Source of the DNA: an uncultured Bacteroidales bacterium
Lineage (GTDB): Bacteria; Bacteroidota; Bacteroidia; Bacteroidales; UBA932
Length of the DNA stretch: 64,000 nt
NCBI GenBank assembly: GCA_946055165.1
Contig: CAMGFA010000002.1
Span: forward strand, 33,620-97,619
Direction: 5' to 3'
Both the position numbers and the translations under genes were made by a program. The notes under the pieces are model-generated. The model searched no databases, was not told where the DNA came from, and saw only the letters and a program-made list of their open reading frames with translations. Of this stretch, positions 1-8,416 are shown one piece after another (within the stretch, counting starts at the first letter, position 1; each line of letters begins with the position of its first letter).

Positions 1-336
1 CAAAAACAGGACCCTGAAAAGGAAATTTATGATTTTGTGGGCAAAGAATTGGAGAAATACAGCCAGAGCCTTCAACTTGAGGTATGGCAGGAATTTTATA
101 TAGATTCCATTCTCACGCACGATTATCTGGCTCTGCGCAAGGAACTTGAGACTCTTTCGAGGGCCAAGGTCGAGAGCTCGGACAATTACGTGATAGTGCA
201 GGACAAGTGGATGGAGCAGATTTACAGCTCTTTTCAGAAGGTTCTCAGTCCTGAACAATGGCAAAAGTATCTCAAGCAGGGAGCAGGGCGTGAAAAGAAG
301 GCCAGGGACAAACGCAAGGAAAAAAGAAACAAATAG
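1..336 (+). CDS. Hypothetical protein, C-terminal part (5' end outside window; frame open from the first bases)
   Basis: Open frame running in from the window edge; Lys/Arg-rich C-terminus; stop 3 bp before pheS start. Confidence 0.6.
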   Translation, partial: QKQDPEKEIYDFVGKELEKYSQSLQLEVWQEFYIDSILTHDYLALRKELETLSRAKVESSDNYVIVQDKWMEQIYSSFQKVLSPEQWQKYLKQGAGREKKARDKRKEKRNK

Positions 337-338
337 AT

Positions 339-1376
339 ATGACACTGGAAAACATCAAAAAGCTCTTGGAAGAGCTCGATGCCCTTAAATGCGGCACCGC
401 AAAGGAAGTGGAGGAGGCGCGTGTGCGCTATCTCGGCAAAAGGGGAGAAATCACGGCTCTTTTCGAGGAGTTCCGTACTGTTGACAAAGATGCCAAAAGG
501 GAGTTTGGGCGTATTCTCAATGAGCTCAAGCAGAAGGCAATAGCAAAAATTGAGGCGCTCAGGGACACTTTGGAAGCCTGTCCGGACGATGCCCAGCCTA
601 AGGCCGACCTCACTCTTCCGGGCGATGAATTGGAACTTGGTTCGAGGCATCCTGTAAGCATGGTCCGCGAGCAGATTGTGGATATTTTCCGTAAGTTTGG
701 TTACGATGTGGCCGAAGGTCCTGAAATCGAGGACGACCACCATGTGTTCGAGGCCCTCAACTTCCCTGCAAACCATCCGGCAAGAGATATGCAGGATACC
801 TTTTTCGTATCGGCCGGGCACCTCAATCCACTGCTGCTCAGGACACACACTTCCAGTGTTCAGGTCAGGGCTATGGAAACTATGCCGCTGCCTATCAGGG
901 TGGTATGTCCGGGAAGAGTGTTCCGCAATGAGGCCATCAGCGCCCGTGCACACTGCATCTTCCATCAGATTGAAGGACTTTATATCGACGAGAATGTGAC
1001 TTTTGCCGATCTCAAGCAGGCCATTCTGCTTTTTGCCCGTGAGATGTTCGGGCCTCAGACGGAAATCCGCATGCGTCCATCGTACTTCCCGTTCACCGAG
1101 CCTTCGGCCGAGGTGGATGTGAGCTGCAACATCTGTCACGGCAAAGGCTGCAATATCTGCAAGGGAACAGGCTGGCTGGAGATAATGGGCTGCGGTATGG
1201 TTGACCCTAATGTGCTCGAGGCTTCCGGCATAGACAGCAGTAAATACAGCGGATTTGCCTTCGGTATGGGATTGGAGCGCATCGCCATGCTCAAATGGCA
1301 GGTGAACGACCTGCGTCACTACTTCGAAAACGACCTCCGTTTCCTGCGCGAGTTCAACACCTCGCTCGAAGTATAG
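339..1376 (+). CDS. pheS: Phenylalanine--tRNA ligase alpha subunit
   Basis: Class II aaRS motifs (GSRHPVSMVREQIVDIFRKFGYDVAEGPEIEDD, FHQIEGLYID, GFAFGMGLERIAMLK). Confidence 0.97.
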   Translation: MTLENIKKLLEELDALKCGTAKEVEEARVRYLGKRGEITALFEEFRTVDKDAKREFGRILNELKQKAIAKIEALRDTLEACPDDAQPKADLTLPGDELELGSRHPVSMVREQIVDIFRKFGYDVAEGPEIEDDHHVFEALNFPANHPARDMQDTFFVSAGHLNPLLLRTHTSSVQVRAMETMPLPIRVVCPGRVFRNEAISARAHCIFHQIEGLYIDENVTFADLKQAILLFAREMFGPQTEIRMRPSYFPFTEPSAEVDVSCNICHGKGCNICKGTGWLEIMGCGMVDPNVLEASGIDSSKYSGFAFGMGLERIAMLKWQVNDLRHYFENDLRFLREFNTSLEV

Positions 1377-1400
1377 CGGAAAGAAATGATTTGAAATAAA

Positions 1401-1428
1401 GAAGCGGAGCTTTTGCAGGCTCCGCTTC
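1401..1428. terminator. Hairpin terminator between convergent pheS and the downstream minus-strand lipoprotein gene
   Basis: GAAGCGGAGC-TTTTGCAG-GCTCCGCTTC, perfect 10-bp stem; minus-strand side followed by TTTATTTC. Confidence 0.8.
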
Positions 1429-1448
1429 TTGAATTTCAATGTGAACTG

Positions 1449-3251
1449 TTATTCAGGAATTTCCGGCAGTTCAACGATGTCGTCACCAGGGATGATGTCC
1501 TCGGTGCCGCCGTCATCAGAAGCTCCATAAATCTTCTTGAGTACAATGTTCATATATTGAGAACCACTAATTCCGCAGAACCAGCCTTCCACTACAACCT
1601 TCTGGCCGATAAATGGAGTAAGATCCTGATAAGGGAATGAAATGGAACCGATTCTGGTGGCCCCGTCAACAATTACATTCCAATAGTTGCCGCTTTGCTG
1701 CAATGTTCCCATAAATATAACATAGTCATAACGGTCTATCTGTATTGTGTCAAAGCTTGTAGGGGAAGTCAAATCGTAACCGGAGCCGAACCCATAATCA
1801 ACTTCATTATCCCATATTACATTATACTCGTAAACATCTTTCAACTCTGGAAGGCCGTTGTATGTGGTTTTCAGCGCAATAATCTCAATAAGATTTCCAA
1901 GTACAGGTGTGTAATCTATAGGCTTTGAGAATGTATATACAAGAATGCCATTTCTGTAATAGTTGCCTATGTTCAAAATAAAGCCTCTGTTATATATTCC
2001 GAATACATAACCTTTAACTTTGACATAAGTACCGTCTTCTACAGCAGCAGCCTCATCGTAGTTGGCACAGGATACCACGCGCTTTTCCTGAATGACATCA
2101 ACGGCAAACTCTTCAGGATAGAGAACAAAGGTATAGTAACCTTCTTCTGCCACTTTGAGGTTTGCGCCGTCCGGCATCAAATAGACTGTTGTATTAGGCA
2201 ATACGGCGTCGAGAGATGCGCCGCCAAGGTTTACATCCCAAAGTCCGTTGGCTCTGAACTTGAATTCATCCTCTGCAGTGAGATATACACCGGAAACAGA
2301 GTATCCGTTTTCCGTACGTGTCATAACGATATCGTTCTCCCACTCGGTTTCGGTCATTGTTCCAACCAAGCCCCAGCTTGTAGGATTCTCTTCCGAGAAT
2401 ACGACGTTCCTGATGGTGCGGATTTGTGAACGCTCAAAAGTAAGGTCTTGATTGTAAACTTTTGTCATAGTGCCGGCTGTCCCGGTGAATGTAATGGTAA
2501 GGCCGCCTGTATAGGTCTGGGAAGGAAGAACTACATAGCAGTTGGTTGTCTCGTCTTCGCTAAGCCATTTCTTGACATCAAAAGAAATATAGTTGCAAGC
2601 GGTGGAATCTGCAATCATTTGGGTCTGGACAAGGCCGTCATCTGTCATATCAACCGTAAAGAAACCGGACATTAAAACATCTGCTGAATTGGATGCAATG
2701 TTTATGCTTTCAAGATATGCGTTTCCGCTTACTTCTATTTTAAGTATGGAAGCAAGGTTTTTGAACTCAAAATTCGTGTCGTCGCTTTCTGCATACATAG
2801 GATAGTAATACTTTGGATATGAATCACTGATGAGTTCTCCTTCAGTATTCAGGTTGAGTCTCTGACGAGTTGGGATTCGTGCAGCAATGGAATCGTCTTC
2901 CAATATTTTTCTAAATCCATAATATGCGACATAGTGATCGCCCGGCTTGACCTCTGAAGCGAAAGTGGCTTGAGTAGTCCCTGCTCCGTCGATAAGATAT
3001 GCTGCTTTCAGAGAAGATGGTTCACCGTTTACATAGGAAATAATATCGAGTGCATCTGTCTGCTCCCAATAGTTTTTGTAAACCTGACTGTTCGCGTCGT
3101 ACTCCATGTAGGTCTTGGTGTCTGCTCCTATAGATGCAGAGAATTGAATAGTGCCGGGTCCGGAAGGAGCAGCGAACTCCTCAGACTTGGGCTGACAGGC
3201 GGAAAGCATAGCCATTGTGGCCACGAACATTCCAAAATAAATCTTTTTCAT
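1449..3251 (-). CDS. Multidomain surface lipoprotein (fimbrillin-like N-terminal region, SusE/F-like middle, OB-fold-like C-terminal region)
   Basis: Lipobox-like MKKIYFGMFVATMAMLSACQ; segments resembling fimbrillin-like, SusE/F-like and OB-fold modules by eye. Confidence 0.7.
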   Translation of the reverse strand: MKKIYFGMFVATMAMLSACQPKSEEFAAPSGPGTIQFSASIGADTKTYMEYDANSQVYKNYWEQTDALDIISYVNGEPSSLKAAYLIDGAGTTQATFASEVKPGDHYVAYYGFRKILEDDSIAARIPTRQRLNLNTEGELISDSYPKYYYPMYAESDDTNFEFKNLASILKIEVSGNAYLESINIASNSADVLMSGFFTVDMTDDGLVQTQMIADSTACNYISFDVKKWLSEDETTNCYVVLPSQTYTGGLTITFTGTAGTMTKVYNQDLTFERSQIRTIRNVVFSEENPTSWGLVGTMTETEWENDIVMTRTENGYSVSGVYLTAEDEFKFRANGLWDVNLGGASLDAVLPNTTVYLMPDGANLKVAEEGYYTFVLYPEEFAVDVIQEKRVVSCANYDEAAAVEDGTYVKVKGYVFGIYNRGFILNIGNYYRNGILVYTFSKPIDYTPVLGNLIEIIALKTTYNGLPELKDVYEYNVIWDNEVDYGFGSGYDLTSPTSFDTIQIDRYDYVIFMGTLQQSGNYWNVIVDGATRIGSISFPYQDLTPFIGQKVVVEGWFCGISGSQYMNIVLKKIYGASDDGGTEDIIPGDDIVELPEIPE

Positions 3252-3273
3252 TGTGTTATATATTTAGTTGTTA

Positions 3274-3699
3274 TTATTCTATCGGTTGTCCTATAGTGAT
3301 ATCCTCCGTTTGCAAATTGCCTTCGAGATCGGTCGGCGGTGCAGGCGGAGTCATTGCATCCTGGCTGATTGTGATATCCACAGTGTTGAATACGAATGCC
3401 ACTTTGACTTTGATTTCTCTTTCGTAAGGGATATCGTTGGCCTCAACTGTAATCTTTACGTGTACTTCTTCTGTGGAAGCATCTCCCCTGGAAGGGTCAA
3501 TAGATACAAAAGAATCCGGGCAGCTTGCTTCCCAGGCCGTTAGGGGGACAAAGGATACGTCAATCACGCCACCCTTTTCCGGCAAAGAATACTCGGTTTG
3601 CTCTATGTTTACTGTGATATTACCCTGCTCATCCTTTTTGCAGGAAGGCAAAAGGAAAAACACAAGCATACATAAAAATGGAAGAATAAACCGTTTCAT
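3274..3699 (-). CDS. Small BACON-like domain lipoprotein
   Basis: MKRFILPFLCMLVFFLLPSCKK lipobox; Bacteroidetes BACON-like beta-sandwich pattern. The longer ORF start (3870) reads through tRNA-His and is rejected. Confidence 0.7.
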   Translation of the reverse strand: MKRFILPFLCMLVFFLLPSCKKDEQGNITVNIEQTEYSLPEKGGVIDVSFVPLTAWEASCPDSFVSIDPSRGDASTEEVHVKITVEANDIPYEREIKVKVAFVFNTVDITISQDAMTPPAPPTDLEGNLQTEDITIGQPIE

Positions 3700-3760
3700 A
3701 TAGTTATAGTGTTTAATTATCTGTGTTTGCGCAAGATATGGAAAATAATCCATATATACA

Positions 3761-3793
3761 AAAAAAGATTGGCCGCGTGGACCAATCTTTTTT
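3761..3793 (-). terminator. Terminator of tRNA-His
   Basis: Minus strand AAAGATTGG-TCCACGCGG-CCAATCTTTTTTT hairpin directly after the tRNA. Confidence 0.85.
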
Positions 3794-3794
3794 G

Positions 3795-3871
3795 TGGGGT
3801 GCGATGTGGGGCTCGAACCCACGACACCCAGAACCACAATCTGGTGCTCTACCAACTGAACTAATCGCACC
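3795..3871 (-). tRNA. tRNA-His (anticodon GTG), CCA encoded
   Basis: Reverse complement GGTGCGATTAGTTCAGTTGGTAGAGCACCAGATTGTGGTTCTGGGTGTCGTGGGTTCGAGCCCCACATCGCACCCCA; cloverleaf, GTG anticodon, G-1:C73 pair. Confidence 0.97.
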
Positions 3872-3887
3872 GTTTCAGTAAGGATTG

Positions 3888-3917
3888 CAAAGGTACGAAT
3901 AATTTTTTATTCTGCAA
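3888..3917 (-). promoter_or_regulatory. Bacteroidetes-type promoter of tRNA-His
   Basis: Minus strand TTG-N19-TACCTTTG. Confidence 0.75.
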
Positions 3918-3937
3918 GCACCAAAGGAGCAAAATCG

Positions 3938-4624
3938 TCAGATAGAAGAGATTGCATTGTCTGCAAAACTGTAATAGCTGTTGTCGCAGAGCACTACGTG
4001 GTCCAGAAGCGAAATCTCACACAGGGAACAAGCTTTTTGCAGCTGCTCCGTGAGACTCATATCAGCTTTGGAGGGCAAAGGTGAACCGCCAGGGTGGTTA
4101 TGGGACAGAACAAGGGCAGAAGCCCCATATTCTATAGCCGTTTTCACGACCGATTTCGGGTCCACAAGTACAGAATCGCTTACTCCAACTCCAAAAGACT
4201 GCATTTCAATCACCTTCCGCTGCCTGTCCAGAAAAAGGACCCAGCATTCCTCATGCCCCAGGCCTTTCACAACGGGTAGCAGCATGTTGTAAATGTCGCG
4301 GGCACAGGTGATGGCTCCGGAATCGCGCTGCCGGTTTTCGAGTACAAAACGGCGGCCCAACTCAAAGCAGGCCATAAGGATTGCAGCCTTCCTGCTTTGT
4401 ATTCCGGGGACGGAACAGAACTGTTTCAGATTGAATCGGGACAGCTGAACCAGACTGTCATCGGCCTCGCCCAGCAATATCCTGGCGCAGTCGAGCACAT
4501 TGCAGCCTTTCGTGCCGCTTCGAAGCAGTATCGCAAGCAATTCACCATTGGAAAGGGCTCCCGGGCCCACTGTGAACAACCTCTCCCGAGGCCTTTCACT
4601 TAAACTGAGATCTTTCATCTTCAT
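3938..4624 (-). CDS. radC: RadC family (JAB/MPN domain) protein
   Basis: LSLSERPRERLF start, LLRSGTKGCNVLDCARILL, SHNHPGGSPLPSKAD JAB motif. Confidence 0.93.
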   Translation of the reverse strand: MKMKDLSLSERPRERLFTVGPGALSNGELLAILLRSGTKGCNVLDCARILLGEADDSLVQLSRFNLKQFCSVPGIQSRKAAILMACFELGRRFVLENRQRDSGAITCARDIYNMLLPVVKGLGHEECWVLFLDRQRKVIEMQSFGVGVSDSVLVDPKSVVKTAIEYGASALVLSHNHPGGSPLPSKADMSLTEQLQKACSLCEISLLDHVVLCDNSYYSFADNAISSI

Positions 4625-4673
4625 AGTTTATAGTTATTATAATGTCCTTCTCACAAAGATGAGAAAATTTTCC

Positions 4674-4681
4674 TATATTTG
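4674..4681 (+). promoter_or_regulatory. -7 promoter box upstream of Fur family gene
   Basis: TATATTTG 20 bp before the ATG; a TCTCA-N6-TGAGA mini-palindrome lies just upstream. Confidence 0.55.
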
Positions 4682-4701
4682 CACGAACAAAACTGTAAAA
4701 T

Positions 4702-5157
4702 ATGACCATTACAAGCCCAGGCCCCACCCATAGTGCGGAAGAAATTGTTCCTGTGCTGAAGGCCCACGGCCTCAAAGCCACGCCACAACGTCTTGCAGTT
4801 CACCAGGCAATGATTTCACTCGGCCACGCCAGCGCCGATCAGGTAGCCGATTTCATAAACCGGAACAATTCCACAAAAATCACCACCGCCAGCATCTACA
4901 ATGTTCTGTACCAGTTCTGCGAACTCGGCATTTATGCGCCGAGGCACAGCGGGAACAACAAGATGTATTTCGATGTGAACACTTGTCCCCATATCCACCT
5001 TTACGACAAGGAGAATGACAGCTATATGGATGTGATGGACGAGGAACTCATCTCCTTCATAGACGAGCACCTGCGCAAGAAGCGTATCAAAGGTTACAAG
5101 TTCGAGGGCTTCGAACTCAATATCGTGGCCCGTCAGAGAAAGAAGAAAGTTCAGTAA
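4702..5157 (+). CDS. Fur family (Fur/PerR-like) transcriptional regulator
   Basis: LKATPQRLAVHQAMISLGHASADQVADFI...TTASIYNVLYQFCELGI winged-helix pattern. Confidence 0.9.
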   Translation: MTITSPGPTHSAEEIVPVLKAHGLKATPQRLAVHQAMISLGHASADQVADFINRNNSTKITTASIYNVLYQFCELGIYAPRHSGNNKMYFDVNTCPHIHLYDKENDSYMDVMDEELISFIDEHLRKKRIKGYKFEGFELNIVARQRKKKVQ

Positions 5158-5180
5158 AATTTTTTGCAAAACATAGAATT

Positions 5181-5834
5181 ATGAAGCTTATCAACCTCGG
5201 AGAACAGAGCTCGGTCCTCAACTCTTTTGTGGCTCAGCTCAGGGACAAGAACATTCAGAAAGACAGCCTCCGCTTCAGAACCAATCTGGAACGACTGGGA
5301 CAGATTTTCGCTTACGAAATCAGCAAGACCCTCAACAGTGTGGAGAAACAGGTTACCACTCCGTTGGGAATTGCGACTCTCAAAGTGCCGGATGAGCAGA
5401 TTGTGGTGGCAACCATCCTCAGGGCTGGACTTCCTCTTCACGAGGGTGTGCTCAGTTGTTTCGACAATGCCGAAAACGCCTTTGTTGCCGCTTATCGCAA
5501 ATATGACAACGAGGGCGAGTTCCATATCCACACCGAGTATTGTACCTGCCCGGAACTTAGCGGCAAGACTCTTATTCTGGCCGATACCATGCTCGCCACG
5601 GGTTCATCGGTTCAGGTGGCTTACGAAGTTCTCTGCCAGCAGGGCGGTGTTCCCGGCAAACTCCATCTGGTGTGCCCTTTTGCAAGTGCGCAGGCTGTGG
5701 AGAATCTCAAGAAGAGCCTTCCGGAAGAGGCGGTTCTCTGGGTTGCAGCAGTTGACCCTGAACTTACAAGCCACTCTTACATCGTCCCGGGACTGGGCGA
5801 TGCAGGTGACCTCTGCTACGGTGGAAAATTGTAG
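5181..5834 (+). CDS. upp: Uracil phosphoribosyltransferase
   Basis: ILRAGLPLHEGVLSCF, ILADTMLATGSSVQVAYEVL PRPP motif, YIVPGLGDAGDLCYG. Confidence 0.95.
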   Translation: MKLINLGEQSSVLNSFVAQLRDKNIQKDSLRFRTNLERLGQIFAYEISKTLNSVEKQVTTPLGIATLKVPDEQIVVATILRAGLPLHEGVLSCFDNAENAFVAAYRKYDNEGEFHIHTEYCTCPELSGKTLILADTMLATGSSVQVAYEVLCQQGGVPGKLHLVCPFASAQAVENLKKSLPEEAVLWVAAVDPELTSHSYIVPGLGDAGDLCYGGKL

Positions 5835-5840
5835 AAAAGC

Positions 5841-7253
5841 TTAGAGTTCGCGCCTGAGGCGGGCAAGAGGAATGCCCAACTGGTCGCGATACTTCGCAAT
5901 AGTACGGCGGGCCACATTGTAGCCCTTGTCGGCAAGAACTTTCACCAGCTGTTCATCCGTGAACGGCTGGTGTTTGTTTTCAGAATCAATGGTCTGCTGC
6001 AGCACCTTCTTGATTTCCCTGGTGGAAATCTCCTCTCCGTTCTTGTTCACAAGACCTTCCGAGAAGAAATATTTGAGAGGATATATTTTGTACGGAGTCT
6101 CTATGTATTTGCTGTTGACCACACGGGAAATTGTGGAAATGTCGAAGCCTGTGACTTTGGCTATGTCCTCCAAAATCATAGGCTTGAGCTTGCACTCGTC
6201 GCCGCTGGCAAAAAAATCGTACTGGAAATCGATAATGGCCTGCATGGTCTTGCTCAAGGTGTTCTGACGCTGTTTGAGCGCTTCCACAAACCATTTGGCA
6301 CTGTCGAGTTTCTCCTTCACGAAGGTGGCCGCAGCCTTGCGCTCCTTTTCCGTGCCTCCCTTGGCGTTCTGGAGCATCTCCACATATTTTTTGTTGACCC
6401 TGATTTCCGGGATGTTGTAGCTCGGCATCACAAAGGAAATCTGCTTGTCGTCGTCGCAGAGAATGAAATCAGGCATAATCTGCTCGGCAGCATCGGCATA
6501 GGAATCGTCTATCTGCCCGCCCGGCGCAGGATTGAGCCGGGTGATAATCTTGAGCACGGCCTTCATCTGCTCTTCGCTGAGCCCCATCGAAGACATTATT
6601 TTCTGGTAATGCTTGCCGGCGAATTCGTCGAAATACTTCTCCAGCACCCGGGTGGCGAGCTGCACGTTTTCGCTCTGCCTGGCAGCCTTGAGCTGAAGCA
6701 GCAGACATTCGCGCAGATTGCGGGCGCCCACTCCGGGAGGGTCGAAAGACTGCACGATTTTGAGAATCTGCTCGAGTTTTTCGTCTTCTATCTCGATATT
6801 GGCGCGGAAAGCAAGGTCGTCAACCAGCGAGGAGAAGTCGCGGCGCAGATAGCCGTCATCGTCCAGAGAGCCGATGATAAATGCCGCAATCTTGTAATCC
6901 TGCTCGTCGAGATTTCTGAAAGACAGTTGCTCCATCAGACTCTGCAGGAAGCTTTCCTTTACGGAGAAGGTGTTGTATTCCGGCCGAGGGTCCTTGCCCC
7001 AGTTGTTGACCTTGGTTTTGTAGTCGGGGATGTAATCGTCCTGCTGCAGCTCGTCGAGAGAAACCTCCTTGCCGCCTTCTTCCGGAGAATCGGACTCGGG
7101 GCTGTCGTCGAGCACAGGATTGGACTCTATTTCCTGACGCACCCTCTGCTCCAGGTCCTGGGCAGCCAGTTCCACCAGTTTGATGGTCTGCAACTGCAGG
7201 GGCGAGAGCTTCTGGGTCTGGGTCTGAGTTAAACCGAGCGACTGTTTTGCCAT
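5841..7253 (-). CDS. rpoN: RNA polymerase sigma-54 factor
   Basis: QTQTQKLSPLQLQTIKLVELAAQDLEQRV N-terminus; ARRTIAKYRDQLGIPLARLRR RpoN box. Confidence 0.97.
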   Translation of the reverse strand: MAKQSLGLTQTQTQKLSPLQLQTIKLVELAAQDLEQRVRQEIESNPVLDDSPESDSPEEGGKEVSLDELQQDDYIPDYKTKVNNWGKDPRPEYNTFSVKESFLQSLMEQLSFRNLDEQDYKIAAFIIGSLDDDGYLRRDFSSLVDDLAFRANIEIEDEKLEQILKIVQSFDPPGVGARNLRECLLLQLKAARQSENVQLATRVLEKYFDEFAGKHYQKIMSSMGLSEEQMKAVLKIITRLNPAPGGQIDDSYADAAEQIMPDFILCDDDKQISFVMPSYNIPEIRVNKKYVEMLQNAKGGTEKERKAAATFVKEKLDSAKWFVEALKQRQNTLSKTMQAIIDFQYDFFASGDECKLKPMILEDIAKVTGFDISTISRVVNSKYIETPYKIYPLKYFFSEGLVNKNGEEISTREIKKVLQQTIDSENKHQPFTDEQLVKVLADKGYNVARRTIAKYRDQLGIPLARLRREL

Positions 7254-7264
7254 ATTCTGAATTT

Positions 7265-7891
7265 TTAGAGCGCCGGAGCCTCGCTTTCAAGAGGTACCAG
7301 CACCTTGATGGTGTCTGTGGTATAACGCTTGTTCTGGCAGATTACCGGGAATTTCATCCTTTCCTTCACAATGAAGGCAGTAGGGAACTGCACAGAAATC
7401 CTTTTAAGTGCCACCTGGGCTTCTGCCTTGGTGCGGAAATCGCCTACCGTGACTTTGAAATTAGGGTAGATGAAACTGCGATAGGTTTCGTACCCGGGGT
7501 AAAGTCTGCGGAAACGCTGTTCGGCTTCGAGTGAGGCCTCACGGGAATCCTGCCTGTTGTCGAAATATATGCGGATGCGGTAGCCTTCCGTTTCGAGAGT
7601 GTTGGCGGTATTGGCGGCAATCTGTTCCTTCATTGCATTTTCCAGCTGCGGGCTCTGGCTCAGGCTCATTCCTTCCGGCATTGTTTCGGAGAAAGTGCGT
7701 GCGGCAAGGGAGTCGGTATAGCGCGGGATGGGCACGTAAATTACAGAATCCCTGTACGTGAAGCCTTCCGGAGGAAGGAGCAGTCCGATGCTGTCGGCGG
7801 CTTCCACGGGGGAGTCCATTTCCTGCGGGACTTGAGCGAAAGCGCTGCAGCAGAGCAGCAGGCAGATTATATTGATTCCAAACTTTTGCAT
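7265..7891 (-). CDS. Secreted SPOR-like domain protein
   Basis: Signal peptide; YRIRIYFDNRQDSREASLEAEQRF...FKVTVGDFRTKAEAQVALKRI SPOR-like pattern. Confidence 0.6.
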   Translation of the reverse strand: MQKFGINIICLLLCCSAFAQVPQEMDSPVEAADSIGLLLPPEGFTYRDSVIYVPIPRYTDSLAARTFSETMPEGMSLSQSPQLENAMKEQIAANTANTLETEGYRIRIYFDNRQDSREASLEAEQRFRRLYPGYETYRSFIYPNFKVTVGDFRTKAEAQVALKRISVQFPTAFIVKERMKFPVICQNKRYTTDTIKVLVPLESEAPAL

Positions 7892-8319
7892 AAATCCAAA
7901 TTCTTCACCTCTTTTGTGTGTTTTATTCCTAAAAAGTCTCTGGCCGATGCCCTTACGTCCAACTGTGCGTCTTCGAGCCTCGAGGACTGCAGAATCTGCA
8001 GGGCGGAAAACAGATTGAAGCCGGGGGCCAGGCTTGCCTTGAGTTCGAGGTGATAGACCTGCCGGCTGTGGCCCTTGAGCTTGAAATCTTCACACTGTAC
8101 CATAAGAACCTGCCTGTCTTCGAAGTGGATGGTGGCCGAAATGTCCGTAAGGTCCAACCCGATGCTCGGATTGTCTATCTCTACAGCCACGTCCAGAATG
8201 AAAGGAGAGGCATTTACAGAAATTTTTTCAAGCTGTACGTCAAGTATTTTGATATCCCTGTACGAAGAGCAGGAACACAAAAGCAAGGCGCTTATGAGTA
8301 TGAGTGCAAATTTTTTCAT
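7867..8319 (-). CDS. LEA14-like lipoprotein
   Basis: Lipobox LISALLLCSCSS; VAVEIDNPSIGLDLTDISATI pattern. Confidence 0.6.
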   Translation of the reverse strand: MKKFALILISALLLCSCSSYRDIKILDVQLEKISVNASPFILDVAVEIDNPSIGLDLTDISATIHFEDRQVLMVQCEDFKLKGHSRQVYHLELKASLAPGFNLFSALQILQSSRLEDAQLDVRASARDFLGIKHTKEVKNLDLCKSLESI

Positions 8320-8322
8320 TCA

Positions 8323-8330
8323 CAAAAGTA
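8323..8330 (-). promoter_or_regulatory. -7 promoter box directly abutting the lipoprotein start codon
   Basis: Minus strand TACTTTTG, 3 nt before the ATG at 8319. Confidence 0.5.
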
Positions 8331-8351
8331 CAAAAAAATAGTGAATAACAT

Positions 8352-8376
8352 AAAAAGCCGGCACAAAGGCCGGCCT
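8352..8376 (-). terminator. Distal terminator after mdh
   Basis: Minus strand GCCGGC-CTTTGT-GCCGGC-TTTTT. Confidence 0.8.
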
Positions 8377-8384
8377 GTTCTGCT

Positions 8385-8411
8385 AAAAGGAAGCCCCGTG
8401 AGCGGAGCTTC
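8385..8411 (-). terminator. Proximal terminator after mdh
   Basis: Minus strand GAAGCTCCG-CTCA-CGGGGCTTC-CTTTT. Confidence 0.8.
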
Positions 8412-8416
8412 GTTTA

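Noticed and set aside
234-1439. 401-aa minus-strand ORF
   Set aside because: Antisense shadow of pheS; no recognisable domain, and the plus frame is clearly a synthetase.
3700-3870. N-terminal extension MRLVQLVEHQIVVLGVVGSSPTSHPT of ORF 3274-3870
   Set aside because: It is the translated tRNA-His gene and its terminator; the real start with signal peptide is at 3699.
5970-7232. 420-aa plus-strand ORF
   Set aside because: Antisense to rpoN with low-complexity His/Leu-rich translation; typical shadow ORF.
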